A stretch of DNA of 64,000 nt from CAYQUO01 sp964420835 (lineage in GTDB: Bacteria > Chloroflexota > Anaerolineae > Anaerolineales > Anaerolineaceae). The DNA is taken from positions 145,977 through 209,976 of the forward strand of contig CAYQUO010000003.1 in NCBI GenBank assembly GCA_964420835.1, written 5' to 3'. Numbering within the stretch: position 1 is the first letter of the stretch; each line of letters starts with the position of its first letter. The notes under the pieces were generated by a model. It worked only from the letters and a program-made list of their open reading frames with translations. It ran no database searches and was not told the origin of the DNA. The position numbers and the translations under genes were made by a program. This document shows positions 7,493 to 17,391 of the stretch, one piece after another.

Positions 7493-10400
7493 TTAATCCG
7501 TAATTGTTAGTACATTTCCGGCAGATGCGCCTTCCACGTCGGGGAAGTAATACTGGTAGGCGTGTGCCGGGATAACCTGGAATTCTCCGGTTTGTATCGG
7601 CAACAGACGGTAAACCAGTTGGTAAGTCCCTGCAGGGAGATATTCTGCAACCCAGCGTATCCGATCATGATAAATACTGGGTTTGCCAAACCACCACCAT
7701 CCCCAGCCATCCTGCAGAGACCCGCTCCATTCAGCCGGGTTGTAAACCTCCAGGCCCTGCTGGCTGGTCTTCAGTGAAGTGTCCAGGATCTCGGTCCCAG
7801 CCGGAATGGTATCCTCTACAACCACGGTATAACCGTCCTCCGGAAGGGTAAGGGTTAACCGAACCAGGACGCTTCCATTCCCTTCTGCAGCCAGGGGAAC
7901 GGTATTGATGGCCGGGCACGACTTGCGGGTGCATCCGGTTCCCCCGGCATGGTAACTGCGGGAGAGGATCAACCCGTGTTCAAGCGGGCGTGCCTGGCCG
8001 GCAGGCTGGAAGAGTTGCAGAAAGGACCTGTAGTACAATCGACCGTTCCCTGGCCCATGTTGAATGCGCAGGGCATTGGAGGAACCCGGATACAGGTCGC
8101 TGATCGGCAAACTGCTGCCAACAGCGGTGAGGGAATCCGGTCCACTGGCTCTTCCTTCAACGATCGTTCGCCGGTTTATGGACGCCGAGTAGGTGTAATC
8201 CGACTGCAGGTCAGCCGTTCCCGCCAATACTTGTGAAAGCGCCTTTAGGACCCAGGCAGATTCGTAACTGGAATTCCATCCACCCATCGGGTTCCGTTCC
8301 AGGACGAGTTTCCGGGTGGCATCGATCAGCAATTGTGACGCCGGGTCAATTTCGGCCAGAGCCATTGCCACAATGGCAGTATTGAACAATGGTGAACTGT
8401 AATTTCTCCAGGAGGGAGATCCATCCTGCCACATAGCCCCGCTGCCTGAGCGGTGCGCCTCTGCGAGCACTTCGGAGAGCAGGGAGGCCGCCCGGGGATC
8501 GGTCGGATCTGCCCGGTGAAGAAGAATGGAAAGCAACGCCTTGGACCACGGGTTAAGGAAATCCTTTTCAGGCAGGAATTTGGCAGGGGCATATTCATAT
8601 CCTGCCTCCCAAAGCGCAAACAATTGAAGTATGCGCCGGTCATATTGCCAGGTTTCGGTGATCCCAGTTCCCGTCTTATTCTCCAGGAATTGACGGCACC
8701 GCTGTAGAGCATCGTCATTGAAATGGAAACCCTGCTTTTTGGCTTCACCAAGTGCCAGCATGGCATACGTCGAAATGAGATCATCGCTGGCATTCCCCTG
8801 CACCCATCCCCATCCGCCATCATCATTTTGCTGGCCAAGAACATTTTCAAGCCCTTTCTTGATTTCTTTCTCCAATTCAGCCTTTAAGGAGGGCGCATCC
8901 AAGCGGAAATGAATGATCACCTGGTTGGTTGAAAGGTTGGCAAACAGCCGGGATAACACCGGTTCGGTAAAATCGGTCGGATATGTTTTCATTGCCTTCA
9001 ACCCACTCAGGATGGTCGCCGCCAGTGAAGGAGCAATCTCCAGGTCCAGCCGACCTGAATCCGGGTTGAAGGATGCCGGCAGGCTGATGATTTCCAACTT
9101 CTCGCCCGGCTCGCTCAGCACGCCATTGGCAGCATACGTTCTGGGAACCTGGTACCTCAGAACCGGTAAAGGACCCTGTTCAGGTGTGGCGGCATCCTCC
9201 AGGGTGCCGGCAGAGGCTCCAAACACCATGTCCACTTTTTCCACCGGAAGTACCGTACCCCACCAGCCCACTTGCACCTGTGTGCCGGTTTGCAGGTGAA
9301 CCAGTTGGGTCTGAGCGCCCGGGTCATCCAGTCTAAATCCGGTTGATTGGAGGTTCACATCCACATCCAGGTCAGTGCCCGAATTATTGTGCACCCATGC
9401 TCCCATCCGGACATGGTCACCTGCAACCAGAAAACCCGGCGTGACAGGCCTCACCATAAGCGCCTTGGAGGTCACCACCTCGCCGGAGGCTTCCCCCACC
9501 AGGGTATCCCCGGTTAATCCCCTGAACAAGGCTGACCATGTCGTCAGGTTGTCCGGCAACTTCAGGTCCACAAAAGCCCTTCCGTTGCTGTCGGTTTCGA
9601 TCATTCCATTCCAAAAGGCTGTATCGGCAAATTTCTCCCGAACACTGGGGGTTGCCAGGCCGTCACCGGCACCACCGAGCCCCCCAATTGGCATCAGGGC
9701 GATCCTTCCCCCATAGCCTGCCAGCGAGGTGCTCGTCCGTACCCCCAGGGGTTGGTTCCCGTAAAAAGCCTCCGCGATCCCTTCAGCGTTCGGGTCTGCC
9801 AGTGCCAGTACGGCCTTGTCGACCACCGAAAGGGAAAATTCTCCTTTTACGGGGTTGCCTTGGTTGTCCGTAACCTGCATATTAAAGCGAACTTCTGCCC
9901 CCGGTACGGTTCGCACAGGGTCTGGAACCATGGTGACCTTCAAGGTTTGGGCAACCGGTGTCACCGGAAGGTTAATGTACCCCATGCGAAAATCCGGCGC
10001 TCCGTCCTGGGAGCGGCGTCCCAGTAGCGTTACCGAGAGGTAGACATTGGGGGCATCATCATCTGTAAGCGGAAGTTCCCATTCATAGCCGGTGCCGCTC
10101 ACCTGGATCACCTGCGATTGCATTACCCGGCCCCGTTCAACAGTGAGCAGGGCAGATCCGGTCTCACCAAACAGGTTGGGGAAAAAGACTCTCGCAGTCT
10201 GACCAGGATTGTAAGAGGGGGAATCGGTAGTCAGCCTTAAATGCTGGTTGGGCAACCTTGGCCAGGTTGCCTGCCCGGGGCCACTGACCCATAATAATTC
10301 GTCTGTTGTTCCTCCACCACCCGTTAAGAGCACACGATAAGTGCCTGGCTGTGGAGGGATAAATTCGATCCGGGCCCGGCCAAGGGTGTCTGTCCTCAGG

Positions 10401-13400
10401 TCCACATTGGATATGGTTTTGTATTCCGGGCGGATACTGCTGATGCCCATTGAGATGTCAAATGCTTCGGCTTCCACCCAGGTCACTTCCTGGAATTCGG
10501 CATGGATGTCCCGCTCTCCGCTGGGCACCTTTTGCCGGTCCACGCTGACAACCGCCATGCCAAAAGGCTGACCGGATTGGCCTATCCACGATTCCGGGCG
10601 TATGCCAATATAAAAATCCGCGGAATGGACAAGAATGCTGGCCCTGCTGCTCACCGAACGTCCGCTGTTTTCTTCACCCGTGACCTCAAGCGTCAGCTGC
10701 TGCCGATCACTGCTGTGCATCAATGCCTGCAGTTCATCATTGCTGATTTCAATATCCAGGTATCCATTGCGATCTGTCTCCCCCTTCCCCTCGGTCAGAT
10801 ACGTCCCCAATTGACCGAACTCGGAATATGTTGTGCTCATCGTGGTCCATCCCATGTCGGTCGAACCGGAATGGAACCCTTCCAGCAGGTCCAAGTGACT
10901 GGGGGATGCATACAGTGTCCAATGTACAGGCAGGTCCGACACAGGCCCGCCAAAGTAATACCGCGCCCGAATACGGGCCAGGAATTTGTCTCCCGGCTGC
11001 AGGTCGTCTTGTGGCAGATCCACCTTCAACTCAAATTCGGGTTTCCGGTATTCTGCCACCTGAAAACCCAAGTGGACAAACCCTGCATCTTCAGTCTCGA
11101 TGGAATAATACCCTGGTTGGGCATCTTCCGGCAGTGAAACAGAACCTGAGGCAGTTCCATACCTGCTGAGAGGAAGATGCAGGGTGGCTATCGTGGGCCG
11201 GCTGCCAAGAACATAGTCATATTCTCCATAAACAGTCAATTTCACCTGCTGGATATCGGGGAGGGAATATCGGCCATTGTTCGCCTTGCGGACGATCAGG
11301 CGGAGGTTCACCTGTTGTCCAGGCCGATAGATCGGCCGGTCAGTATAGAGATAGGTTTTCAGGGGTTCAGGGCTTGATTCGGAAGGCAGATCAAAATCCC
11401 AGGCTTCCACACCGCTGGTCCAACTGTCCATCCCAAAGGCAAAATCACTCTCGCCGGGCATTCCACTGGTGATGTAGATCCGCTGATCAGAGCCAAGGCT
11501 TTCAGGCAGGGCAAAGGTTGCCAGGCCAGCCGCATTCGTCATTCCTTTCCCAATGACCTGGTTGGATCCATTCAACAGCGCCAGTTCAGTATCAGCCAGC
11601 GGTTGTCCGTCCGAGAGATGCGTTGCCCACACCACTACCGTCCCCTGCCCCCGCTTGATCGTCAACTGCACATCACTTGAAATTAATAGGAAAGGCTGCG
11701 GTTGTTGAGCATACTCCTGGCTTACCAGTTCCGAAGATAGGAACTGGACATGATAGATGCCAGTGGCCAGTTTGTCCCCGCTCTGAACCGTGGGGATTTC
11801 CACCATCCGGCTCACATTCCGTGGCAGGCCGGTGTGAACCCTGTGGGAATACTCCGGCAATTCCACGGGCGGCAAGTCCCCGTAGGGAAGGTCCTGTAAC
11901 TTGAAATATGTCTGAAGATTGATCTGCCTCCAATTTACTGTGATGCTGTTCAGGTTGGCAGCCTGTGCGGTTAACACTGGCCGGTCCGGGGGAACAAAAA
12001 GGGTTCGTGAACCGGCAAATTGTGCTGGGACGATCAGGGAAGGCTCTGGGGGTGAGGTTGTGAAAGACAGGCGAATGGTCCTTCCCAGTGCCATCCCCCA
12101 ACGGTCCAGGAGTCCGGGGCTGATCGTTAAGGAATACCTGGTGTCCGAAGAGAAGAAGCCGGAGATGTAAACCGTCCGTCCATCCTGCGAGAGGGACATA
12201 TTTTCCTGGGCGATCGCTGGTTTGAAAAGGATCTGTTCCTTTAGCGGCTGCCTTTTCAAAGGCGCATTGAACTCAAGGATCACGGTGTTGTAACTGTATC
12301 GGTTATCCATTATCGAACCGTTTGCGGGGTCAGACCTTAACAAATCCAGGACTGGAGTTGTGGAAAAAGCAACCTCAAGGCGTTCCGGCAGGGCTGACCC
12401 TCCAGCGGAGAGAGCACCGGTATCCAGGGTCAGGAAAACGGTGGCCCCGCGGGGAAGCAGTTGCTTTGGCGTAAACCTCACCTTGGCAGGTTGTTCGTCC
12501 CACTCAAAACTGCCCGTGATCTCATTGCCTTCCTTATCATGTAAATGAAAATTTTCCTCCACGCTGGTGGGGTTCATCGGCTGATTAAATGTGAGGCTGA
12601 ACGGTGCATCAAGGTCAACCGGCACCTCTGTTTCAGGGAAAATGCCCAGAACTGCAGGCTGGGCGGTGCCAAAAACCCAGTCCTCCGTGCCAATCGTTGG
12701 GTCCAGGCTCATGCCGGCACTGCTGGTGAGGTTTGGATTCAATCGAACGGTAACCTCTGCTCCTGATGCCATGGTGGGCTCGGGGTAGAAAATATAGGAA
12801 CTTGTGTTTAGCCATTCCCCCCTCCCGGTAACGGGAGGTTGAAGCGAAAAGGCGGGTGTGAAAGATTGCGCATCGGCTCCAAGCGGCATCACCGCCTGGT
12901 TGAAAGTAACCATCACCGGAGAGGTTGGGTTCTGTTCAATACTTCCCGGGGCAGGGATTCGCTCATTCACCTTGAGGCTGGCTCCAGTTTCAAGAGACAG
13001 TTCAAGGTCGGCAGCCAGGTTCATTCCGCCGGCTGCCCGGGCTTCCTTGTTTATGGAAAACAAGACCTTCGCAGCCGGCGGCAGCCTGCCTTCCGGGGTC
13101 CATTTTATTGTCCTGTTATCCTTCCATTCGAAACGCCCCGGGATCTGTGGCTGCATGGACAAGGCGGAAATAACGCTCTCCTTGTCCATCTGTTGATCGA
13201 AATAAAAGACCACGCCCTCGGCGGGGAGGATGGTTCCTCCATCTGGAGGCTGTGTTTCCATGAGGATGGGGGGCAGGTTTTCCTTTTCAACGGGCTGAAC
13301 ATCCTTGCTGGGAGAGGAAACGGGGTGCGTACTGGAACCAGCAACCTGGCAGGCCATGCTGACCAGGATCAACAATGTCAATCCGATCCAGGCCCTCCTG

Positions 13401-13438
13401 CCCTTCCAGTTGGTACCGGAAAATAAAACCCGCCGCAT
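7493..13438 (-). CDS. Alpha-2-macroglobulin-like lipoprotein lacking the thioester motif
   Basis: About 1981 residues from ATG 13438, chosen because AAGGAG precedes it and it opens directly into a lipoprotein signal (lipobox SMAC); an in-frame ATG at 13522 is less likely. The N terminus holds several Ig-like (Big_5 type) repeats. MG domains follow (YLYTDRPIYRPGQQVNLRL), then the A2M domain (FWNGMIETDSNGRAFVDLKL) and a helical toroid (NDDGGWGWVQGNASDDLISTYAML). Bacterial A2Ms are surface protease traps that use a CxEQ thioester. Here the equivalent site (about residue 1486) reads YPTDFTEPVLSRLF instead of YPYGCTEQTLSRLF, so no thioester can form. No pbpC gene is adjacent. Downstream of the dppBC genes on the same strand after a 110-bp gap. 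Confidence 0.92.
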   Translation of the reverse strand: MRRVLFSGTNWKGRRAWIGLTLLILVSMACQVAGSSTHPVSSPSKDVQPVEKENLPPILMETQPPDGGTILPAEGVVFYFDQQMDKESVISALSMQPQIPGRFEWKDNRTIKWTPEGRLPPAAKVLFSINKEARAAGGMNLAADLELSLETGASLKVNERIPAPGSIEQNPTSPVMVTFNQAVMPLGADAQSFTPAFSLQPPVTGRGEWLNTSSYIFYPEPTMASGAEVTVRLNPNLTSSAGMSLDPTIGTEDWVFGTAQPAVLGIFPETEVPVDLDAPFSLTFNQPMNPTSVEENFHLHDKEGNEITGSFEWDEQPAKVRFTPKQLLPRGATVFLTLDTGALSAGGSALPERLEVAFSTTPVLDLLRSDPANGSIMDNRYSYNTVILEFNAPLKRQPLKEQILFKPAIAQENMSLSQDGRTVYISGFFSSDTRYSLTISPGLLDRWGMALGRTIRLSFTTSPPEPSLIVPAQFAGSRTLFVPPDRPVLTAQAANLNSITVNWRQINLQTYFKLQDLPYGDLPPVELPEYSHRVHTGLPRNVSRMVEIPTVQSGDKLATGIYHVQFLSSELVSQEYAQQPQPFLLISSDVQLTIKRGQGTVVVWATHLSDGQPLADTELALLNGSNQVIGKGMTNAAGLATFALPESLGSDQRIYITSGMPGESDFAFGMDSWTSGVEAWDFDLPSESSPEPLKTYLYTDRPIYRPGQQVNLRLIVRKANNGRYSLPDIQQVKLTVYGEYDYVLGSRPTIATLHLPLSRYGTASGSVSLPEDAQPGYYSIETEDAGFVHLGFQVAEYRKPEFELKVDLPQDDLQPGDKFLARIRARYYFGGPVSDLPVHWTLYASPSHLDLLEGFHSGSTDMGWTTMSTTYSEFGQLGTYLTEGKGETDRNGYLDIEISNDELQALMHSSDRQQLTLEVTGEENSGRSVSSRASILVHSADFYIGIRPESWIGQSGQPFGMAVVSVDRQKVPSGERDIHAEFQEVTWVEAEAFDISMGISSIRPEYKTISNVDLRTDTLGRARIEFIPPQPGTYRVLLTGGGGTTDELLWVSGPGQATWPRLPNQHLRLTTDSPSYNPGQTARVFFPNLFGETGSALLTVERGRVMQSQVIQVSGTGYEWELPLTDDDAPNVYLSVTLLGRRSQDGAPDFRMGYINLPVTPVAQTLKVTMVPDPVRTVPGAEVRFNMQVTDNQGNPVKGEFSLSVVDKAVLALADPNAEGIAEAFYGNQPLGVRTSTSLAGYGGRIALMPIGGLGGAGDGLATPSVREKFADTAFWNGMIETDSNGRAFVDLKLPDNLTTWSALFRGLTGDTLVGEASGEVVTSKALMVRPVTPGFLVAGDHVRMGAWVHNNSGTDLDVDVNLQSTGFRLDDPGAQTQLVHLQTGTQVQVGWWGTVLPVEKVDMVFGASAGTLEDAATPEQGPLPVLRYQVPRTYAANGVLSEPGEKLEIISLPASFNPDSGRLDLEIAPSLAATILSGLKAMKTYPTDFTEPVLSRLFANLSTNQVIIHFRLDAPSLKAELEKEIKKGLENVLGQQNDDGGWGWVQGNASDDLISTYAMLALGEAKKQGFHFNDDALQRCRQFLENKTGTGITETWQYDRRILQLFALWEAGYEYAPAKFLPEKDFLNPWSKALLSILLHRADPTDPRAASLLSEVLAEAHRSGSGAMWQDGSPSWRNYSSPLFNTAIVAMALAEIDPASQLLIDATRKLVLERNPMGGWNSSYESAWVLKALSQVLAGTADLQSDYTYSASINRRTIVEGRASGPDSLTAVGSSLPISDLYPGSSNALRIQHGPGNGRLYYRSFLQLFQPAGQARPLEHGLILSRSYHAGGTGCTRKSCPAINTVPLAAEGNGSVLVRLTLTLPEDGYTVVVEDTIPAGTEILDTSLKTSQQGLEVYNPAEWSGSLQDGWGWWWFGKPSIYHDRIRWVAEYLPAGTYQLVYRLLPIQTGEFQVIPAHAYQYYFPDVEGASAGNVLTITD

Positions 13439-13547
13439 GGTTGCACTCCTTTCAGGACGCCAGTATTCCCATGGGATTATACTCTTGCATGGATGAAAAT
13501 AGGTTACGCCCCCATTAGCCAAATTATTGGCAGGTCAGGTCCCTGGT

Positions 13548-14501
13548 TTATCCGTTCGAAGCACCGTGAAGGCGCGGGTCCAGCACATCCCTCAGGCCAT
13601 CTCCCAACAGGTTGAAGGACAGCACTGTGAACATGATGGCCAAACCGGGGAAGAACACCAGGTGTGGAGCATTGAAAATGCTGTTTCGTTCCTCGCCCAG
13701 CATTAAACCCCATTCCGGTCGCGGGGGTTCAGCACCCAGGCCCAGGAAACTCAACGCAGCGGCATCCAGGATGGCAGTGGCAATACCCAGGGTGCCCTGG
13801 ACAATGAGGGGAGAGATCGCGTTCGGCAGCACGCGGCTGAAGAGGATCTGCACCGGGGATGCGCCCAGCGCCCGTGAGGCTGATACATAATCAAGTTCCT
13901 TGACAGCCAGCACTGTCGAACGGATCAGGCGTGCAAAACGCGGGATGGAGACGATGCCGATGGCAATCAGGGCGTTGATCAGCCCGATCCCCAGGACGGC
14001 CACAATGGCTATGGCCAGCAGCAGACTGGGAAAAGCCATCAGAACATCCATCACCCGCATGATGATGTCATCCACCCATCCGCCGACAAAACCGGCTATC
14101 GCTCCGATCAGGCCGCCAACGAGGATGGCAAAACTGATGGTGGCCAGCCCTACCTGCAGGGAGAGGCGTGAACCAAAGACCACCCTGGAAAAGAGGTCGC
14201 GGCTGTTACCGTCGATCCCGAAAATATGTTCTTCCTTGTCCGCCGGACACCCGAGCAGGTGGATGCAGGGGGTGTCGCGGCGCTTGGCCGTTTTAATCAA
14301 CGCAGTTGGGTCAAACGGGGCGATCACATCGGCAAAGATGGCCACCAGGACCAGGAAACAAAGCATGGCCATTCCAACCTGCGCAGATCGATGACGAACC
14401 AGCCTGCGCAGGGCCTCCCTGGCTGGTGATTGACGGGAGTAGTTCGTAGTGTTGGCAATCTGTGTTTCCGTGATTTGCATGTTCCTGACCAGGTTTTTCA
14501 C
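13548..14501 (-). CDS. dppC: Peptide/nickel-type ABC transporter permease (DppC-like)
   Basis: 317-residue inner-membrane permease of the DppC/OppC family. It has an N-terminal membrane segment (MAMLCFLVLVAIFADVIAPF), a periplasmic loop, and five further segments. The EAA coupling loop (ASRALGASPVQILFSRVLPNAI) contacts the ATPase. A short Cys-containing stretch (DTPCIHLLGCPADKEEH) sits in the first external loop. It overlaps dppB by 4 bp (ATGA) and is the last gene of the SBP-dppB-dppC unit. No ATPase genes are in this cluster; the dppDF pair at 39.8 kb is the only candidate in the window. Confidence 0.9.
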   Translation of the reverse strand: MKNLVRNMQITETQIANTTNYSRQSPAREALRRLVRHRSAQVGMAMLCFLVLVAIFADVIAPFDPTALIKTAKRRDTPCIHLLGCPADKEEHIFGIDGNSRDLFSRVVFGSRLSLQVGLATISFAILVGGLIGAIAGFVGGWVDDIIMRVMDVLMAFPSLLLAIAIVAVLGIGLINALIAIGIVSIPRFARLIRSTVLAVKELDYVSASRALGASPVQILFSRVLPNAISPLIVQGTLGIATAILDAAALSFLGLGAEPPRPEWGLMLGEERNSIFNAPHLVFFPGLAIMFTVLSFNLLGDGLRDVLDPRLHGASNG

Positions 14502-15574
14502 TCCAGCCGGATGCGGGGATCCAGGTAGGCGTAGGAAAAATCGACGAGCAGATTAACAAAGACAAAAATGAGTGCAATTACCAGCGTGAATCCCTGGACA
14601 ACCGGGTAATCCCTGGCAAGGATGGCGTCTTTCAAGGCGGTTCCAACACCCGGCAGGGCGAAAACCGTTTCGGTCAATACCGCTCCTGAAAGGAGTGCCC
14701 CGGTTTCAATGCCAATGATGGTAACAATGGGGATCATGGCATTGCGCATGGCGTGCCGGGAGAGAACCAGCCGTTCGATCAATCCCTTGGCCCTGGCTGT
14801 GCGGACGTAATCCAGCCCCAGCACTTCCAGCAGGCTGGAGCGGGTCATGCGGGCGATGATGGCCATCGGGATGGTTCCCACGGCCACCGAAGGCAGAATG
14901 AGATGCCAGGCGGCATCTTTTAACAGTTTCCAGTTGCCGGTGAGGATCACATTCACCAGGACGGTATTGGAGAGCAGATCAATCACGAACTTCTTAAAAC
15001 CGCTAACAGATTCCAGTTCCCAGAATTTGGCCAGGTTTACAAGGGTGAGGCCGGCAGTCAGGCGCGCCGAAGGAGGAATGAAAAAGGGTGTATCCTTCAA
15101 TAACAGGGCAAAAACATACGCCAGCATCAACCCCAGCCAGAAGACCGGCATCGAGATGCCGATGTTGGCAATGATCATCGTTGCTGTATCGATAAATGAA
15201 TTTCGCTTCAGGGCAGAGATCACCCCCAGTAAAATTCCCACCGATGTTGAAAAAATCATGGCCCCGAACGTCAGCTCAATGGTCATTGGCAGGCGTTCGC
15301 TGATCATATCGACAACCGGTCGTCCAAAACGAAGTGAGTTGCCCAGATCCCCGGTCGTGATGTTCCCAATATATTTTACAAATTGGAGTGTGATGGGTTT
15401 ATCGTAACCATACCGCGCCATGAATTCGTCGCATTTCTCCCGGGTGGCTTTTTCGCCCAGCATGACCACGCAGGGATCACCAGGGATCAGGCGCACGATG
15501 GTAAAAGTAACCAGTAGGATTCCCAACAGAACTGGAAGCAGAAGCAGCAGGCGGCGGGTAAGGAATTGCAGCAT
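14498..15574 (-). CDS. dppB: Peptide/nickel-type ABC transporter permease (DppB-like)
   Basis: 358-residue permease of the DppB/OppB family: N-terminal LTRRLLLLLPVLLGILLVTFTIVRLIPGDP, the family hallmark, then five more membrane segments. The EAA loop reads YVRTARAKGLIERLVLSRHAMRNA. The region between the second and fourth segments is longer than in E. coli DppB, with an extra predicted external or amphipathic stretch around LKDTPFFIPPSARLTAGLT. It forms a heterodimer with DppC. Located 78 bp downstream of the solute-binding gene, with a hairpin in the gap. Confidence 0.9.
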   Translation of the reverse strand: MLQFLTRRLLLLLPVLLGILLVTFTIVRLIPGDPCVVMLGEKATREKCDEFMARYGYDKPITLQFVKYIGNITTGDLGNSLRFGRPVVDMISERLPMTIELTFGAMIFSTSVGILLGVISALKRNSFIDTATMIIANIGISMPVFWLGLMLAYVFALLLKDTPFFIPPSARLTAGLTLVNLAKFWELESVSGFKKFVIDLLSNTVLVNVILTGNWKLLKDAAWHLILPSVAVGTIPMAIIARMTRSSLLEVLGLDYVRTARAKGLIERLVLSRHAMRNAMIPIVTIIGIETGALLSGAVLTETVFALPGVGTALKDAILARDYPVVQGFTLVIALIFVFVNLLVDFSYAYLDPRIRLE

Positions 15575-15591
15575 AACCTGGTGGTGTTCAG

Positions 15592-15627
15592 TTGGGGCAT
15601 GCCTGGTTTAGAACCGGCATGCCCCAA
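15592..15627 (-). other. Hairpin between solute-binding gene and permease genes
   Basis: Perfect 12-bp stem TTGGGGCATGCC / GGCATGCCCCAA with a 12-nt loop, in the 78-bp gap between the SBP stop and the dppB start. No T-tract follows on the minus strand, so it is more likely an mRNA-stabilising or processing hairpin that raises SBP message relative to permeases than a full terminator. Confidence 0.65.
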
Positions 15628-15651
15628 ACTGGGTTGTTACGGGATCAAAAG

Positions 15652-17364
15652 TTATTCAGCGTTTAGGAAGGAGCCGAAGAAGGAGCCGAAATACTCGAAG
15701 GTGGCTGTGCGTCCCTTGTGGTTCGGGCTCTTCGCATCCCACTGCGAAACATATGTGGCAACCACATCATTGGCATCCAGGCTGGCACCATTGTGGAATT
15801 TTACATCCTGGCGCAGTTTAAAAGTGTATTCTGTGGCGTCTGCGTTGGACTCATAACTTTCCGCCAGGCCGGGTTCCACGGCCACACCTCCAACCGTGAA
15901 GCCCAACAGTGCCTGGTACATCTGCTCGCAAGCCCGCAATGTTTCACCATCGGTCTCATCCGAGCACCACAGCGCAGCCGGTTCACCATTCTGCAGCCAC
16001 ACCAACTGGTCAGACCCGCTCATCACCGAGAAAAGTTCGTTCCCCAACGGGCTGGCATGCGCACCAACAACACTGGCTTTAAATGCGGTGGCAGATGCGC
16101 CGTGGGCCATCGGGACCATGGGTATGTGTTCCTTGATGAGTTGGTTGACCTTGTCATAATGTTCCTGCCGTTTGGCGGGGTCGGAAATCTTGGCAGCATC
16201 CTTGATGTTCTCCACCACATCCGGGAAGAGGTCGCCAAATTGCAGGTTGTTCTCATTGGCGAAGTGATAATCGTAGAAGTTGGTGGCATCCGGGTAGTCC
16301 GCGTTCCAGCCCAGCAAATAGAACGGTTTTTGGCCGGCGGAGGTGGCATCGATGAAGGCTGCCGATTCCATCTGCTCCAGTTCAACGGTCACGCCGATCT
16401 CTTTAAGTTGAGCCTGGATCTCCTGGGCGACTTTGTCTGGTGACGGCAGGTAACTGCGCACGACGTTGCGGAAGGACAAGGGCACCTTCAGATCGCCTTC
16501 CTTATAGCCGGCTTCCTCTAGCAGGGCTTTGGCAGCGGCAGGGTCGTAGTCGTACCACTTCATTCCCTCGGAATAACCGGGTTTCAGAAGTGAGGGCACA
16601 AATACATCTGCCACCTGTGAACCCTCGGGGAAATACTCATCCACAATCCGCTGGCGGTCCAGTGCCATGGCAAAAGCCTGCCTGACCTTTACGTTGTCAA
16701 AGGGAGGCAATTGGTTCTGGAAGCCAACATAGAAGATGTTTAAGGCCGGGCGGGGGTACAGTTTCAGATTGGCATCACCTTCAATGGTGGCAAAATCCTC
16801 CGGCGCCGGGTTGTCAATGCCGTCAACCGTGCCAGACTGCAGTTCCAGCAGGCGTTGGGCTGACTGTTCCGACCAGCGGAAGACAACTGTCTTCACCGGG
16901 GCAGGCTCCCCGTAGAAGTCGGGGTTGGCTTCAAAGATGATGCTGTCGCCAGGCTTGTATTCCTTCAGTTTATAGGGGCCTGTGCCGTTGGGGGCTGAGG
17001 TCATCTTGACGGAATCGCCGTTCATCGCATCCAGGTCATCCTTGTCGGCAATGCTGAAAACGGAGAAGGCAACCTTGGAAGGGAACGCCGGGTCGGAATA
17101 GCACAGGCTGAACTTGACGGTGAACTGGTCAACAGCTTCAATGGATTTGAACTCTCCGCCGTAGTCGCAACTTGGGGCTTCGACCTTCATGGGCTCATAC
17201 GCAGCGGCCGGTTCCGCAGGCTCTGCAGGGGCGGCCGGCTCGGCCGGAGCCGCCGGTTCAGCAGGTGCGGCAGGTGCTTGGGTCGCAGCCGGTGCACAGG
17301 ATGCAAGTACCAGGCTGAACAGCACGGCAGCTGCAAGAAAAACGTAAAAAGCACGATGTTTCAT
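15652..17364 (-). CDS. Family 5 peptide-binding lipoprotein with circularly permuted domain order
   Basis: 570-residue lipoprotein (lipobox LASC, then a Pro/Ala/Glu linker to about residue 57). It belongs to the DppA/OppA family, but its segments are in rotated order. Residues about 65-449 correspond to the middle and end of DppA: KSIEAVDQFTVKFSL, GTGPYKLKEY, VKVRQAFAMALDRQRIV, and the usual C-terminal HASPLGNELF. Then residues about 450-570 correspond to the DppA N terminus: DQLVWLQNGEPAAL, YQALLGFTVGGVAVEPGLAE, YTFKLRQDVKFHNG, DANDVV and FEYFGSFF. The break falls in the loop between FEYFGSFF and the KSIEAVD strand. Strong ribosome site AGGAGGAG. It should feed DppBC. Confidence 0.9.
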   Translation of the reverse strand: MKHRAFYVFLAAAVLFSLVLASCAPAATQAPAAPAEPAAPAEPAAPAEPAEPAAAYEPMKVEAPSCDYGGEFKSIEAVDQFTVKFSLCYSDPAFPSKVAFSVFSIADKDDLDAMNGDSVKMTSAPNGTGPYKLKEYKPGDSIIFEANPDFYGEPAPVKTVVFRWSEQSAQRLLELQSGTVDGIDNPAPEDFATIEGDANLKLYPRPALNIFYVGFQNQLPPFDNVKVRQAFAMALDRQRIVDEYFPEGSQVADVFVPSLLKPGYSEGMKWYDYDPAAAKALLEEAGYKEGDLKVPLSFRNVVRSYLPSPDKVAQEIQAQLKEIGVTVELEQMESAAFIDATSAGQKPFYLLGWNADYPDATNFYDYHFANENNLQFGDLFPDVVENIKDAAKISDPAKRQEHYDKVNQLIKEHIPMVPMAHGASATAFKASVVGAHASPLGNELFSVMSGSDQLVWLQNGEPAALWCSDETDGETLRACEQMYQALLGFTVGGVAVEPGLAESYESNADATEYTFKLRQDVKFHNGASLDANDVVATYVSQWDAKSPNHKGRTATFEYFGSFFGSFLNAE

Positions 17365-17391
17365 TTTTACTCCTCCTGGGAAATTTGTTTT

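Noticed and set aside
17200..17290. Repetitive Pro/Ala/Glu codons at the start of the peptide-binding gene
   Set aside because: Low-complexity lipoprotein linker within a coding region; not a DNA repeat array.
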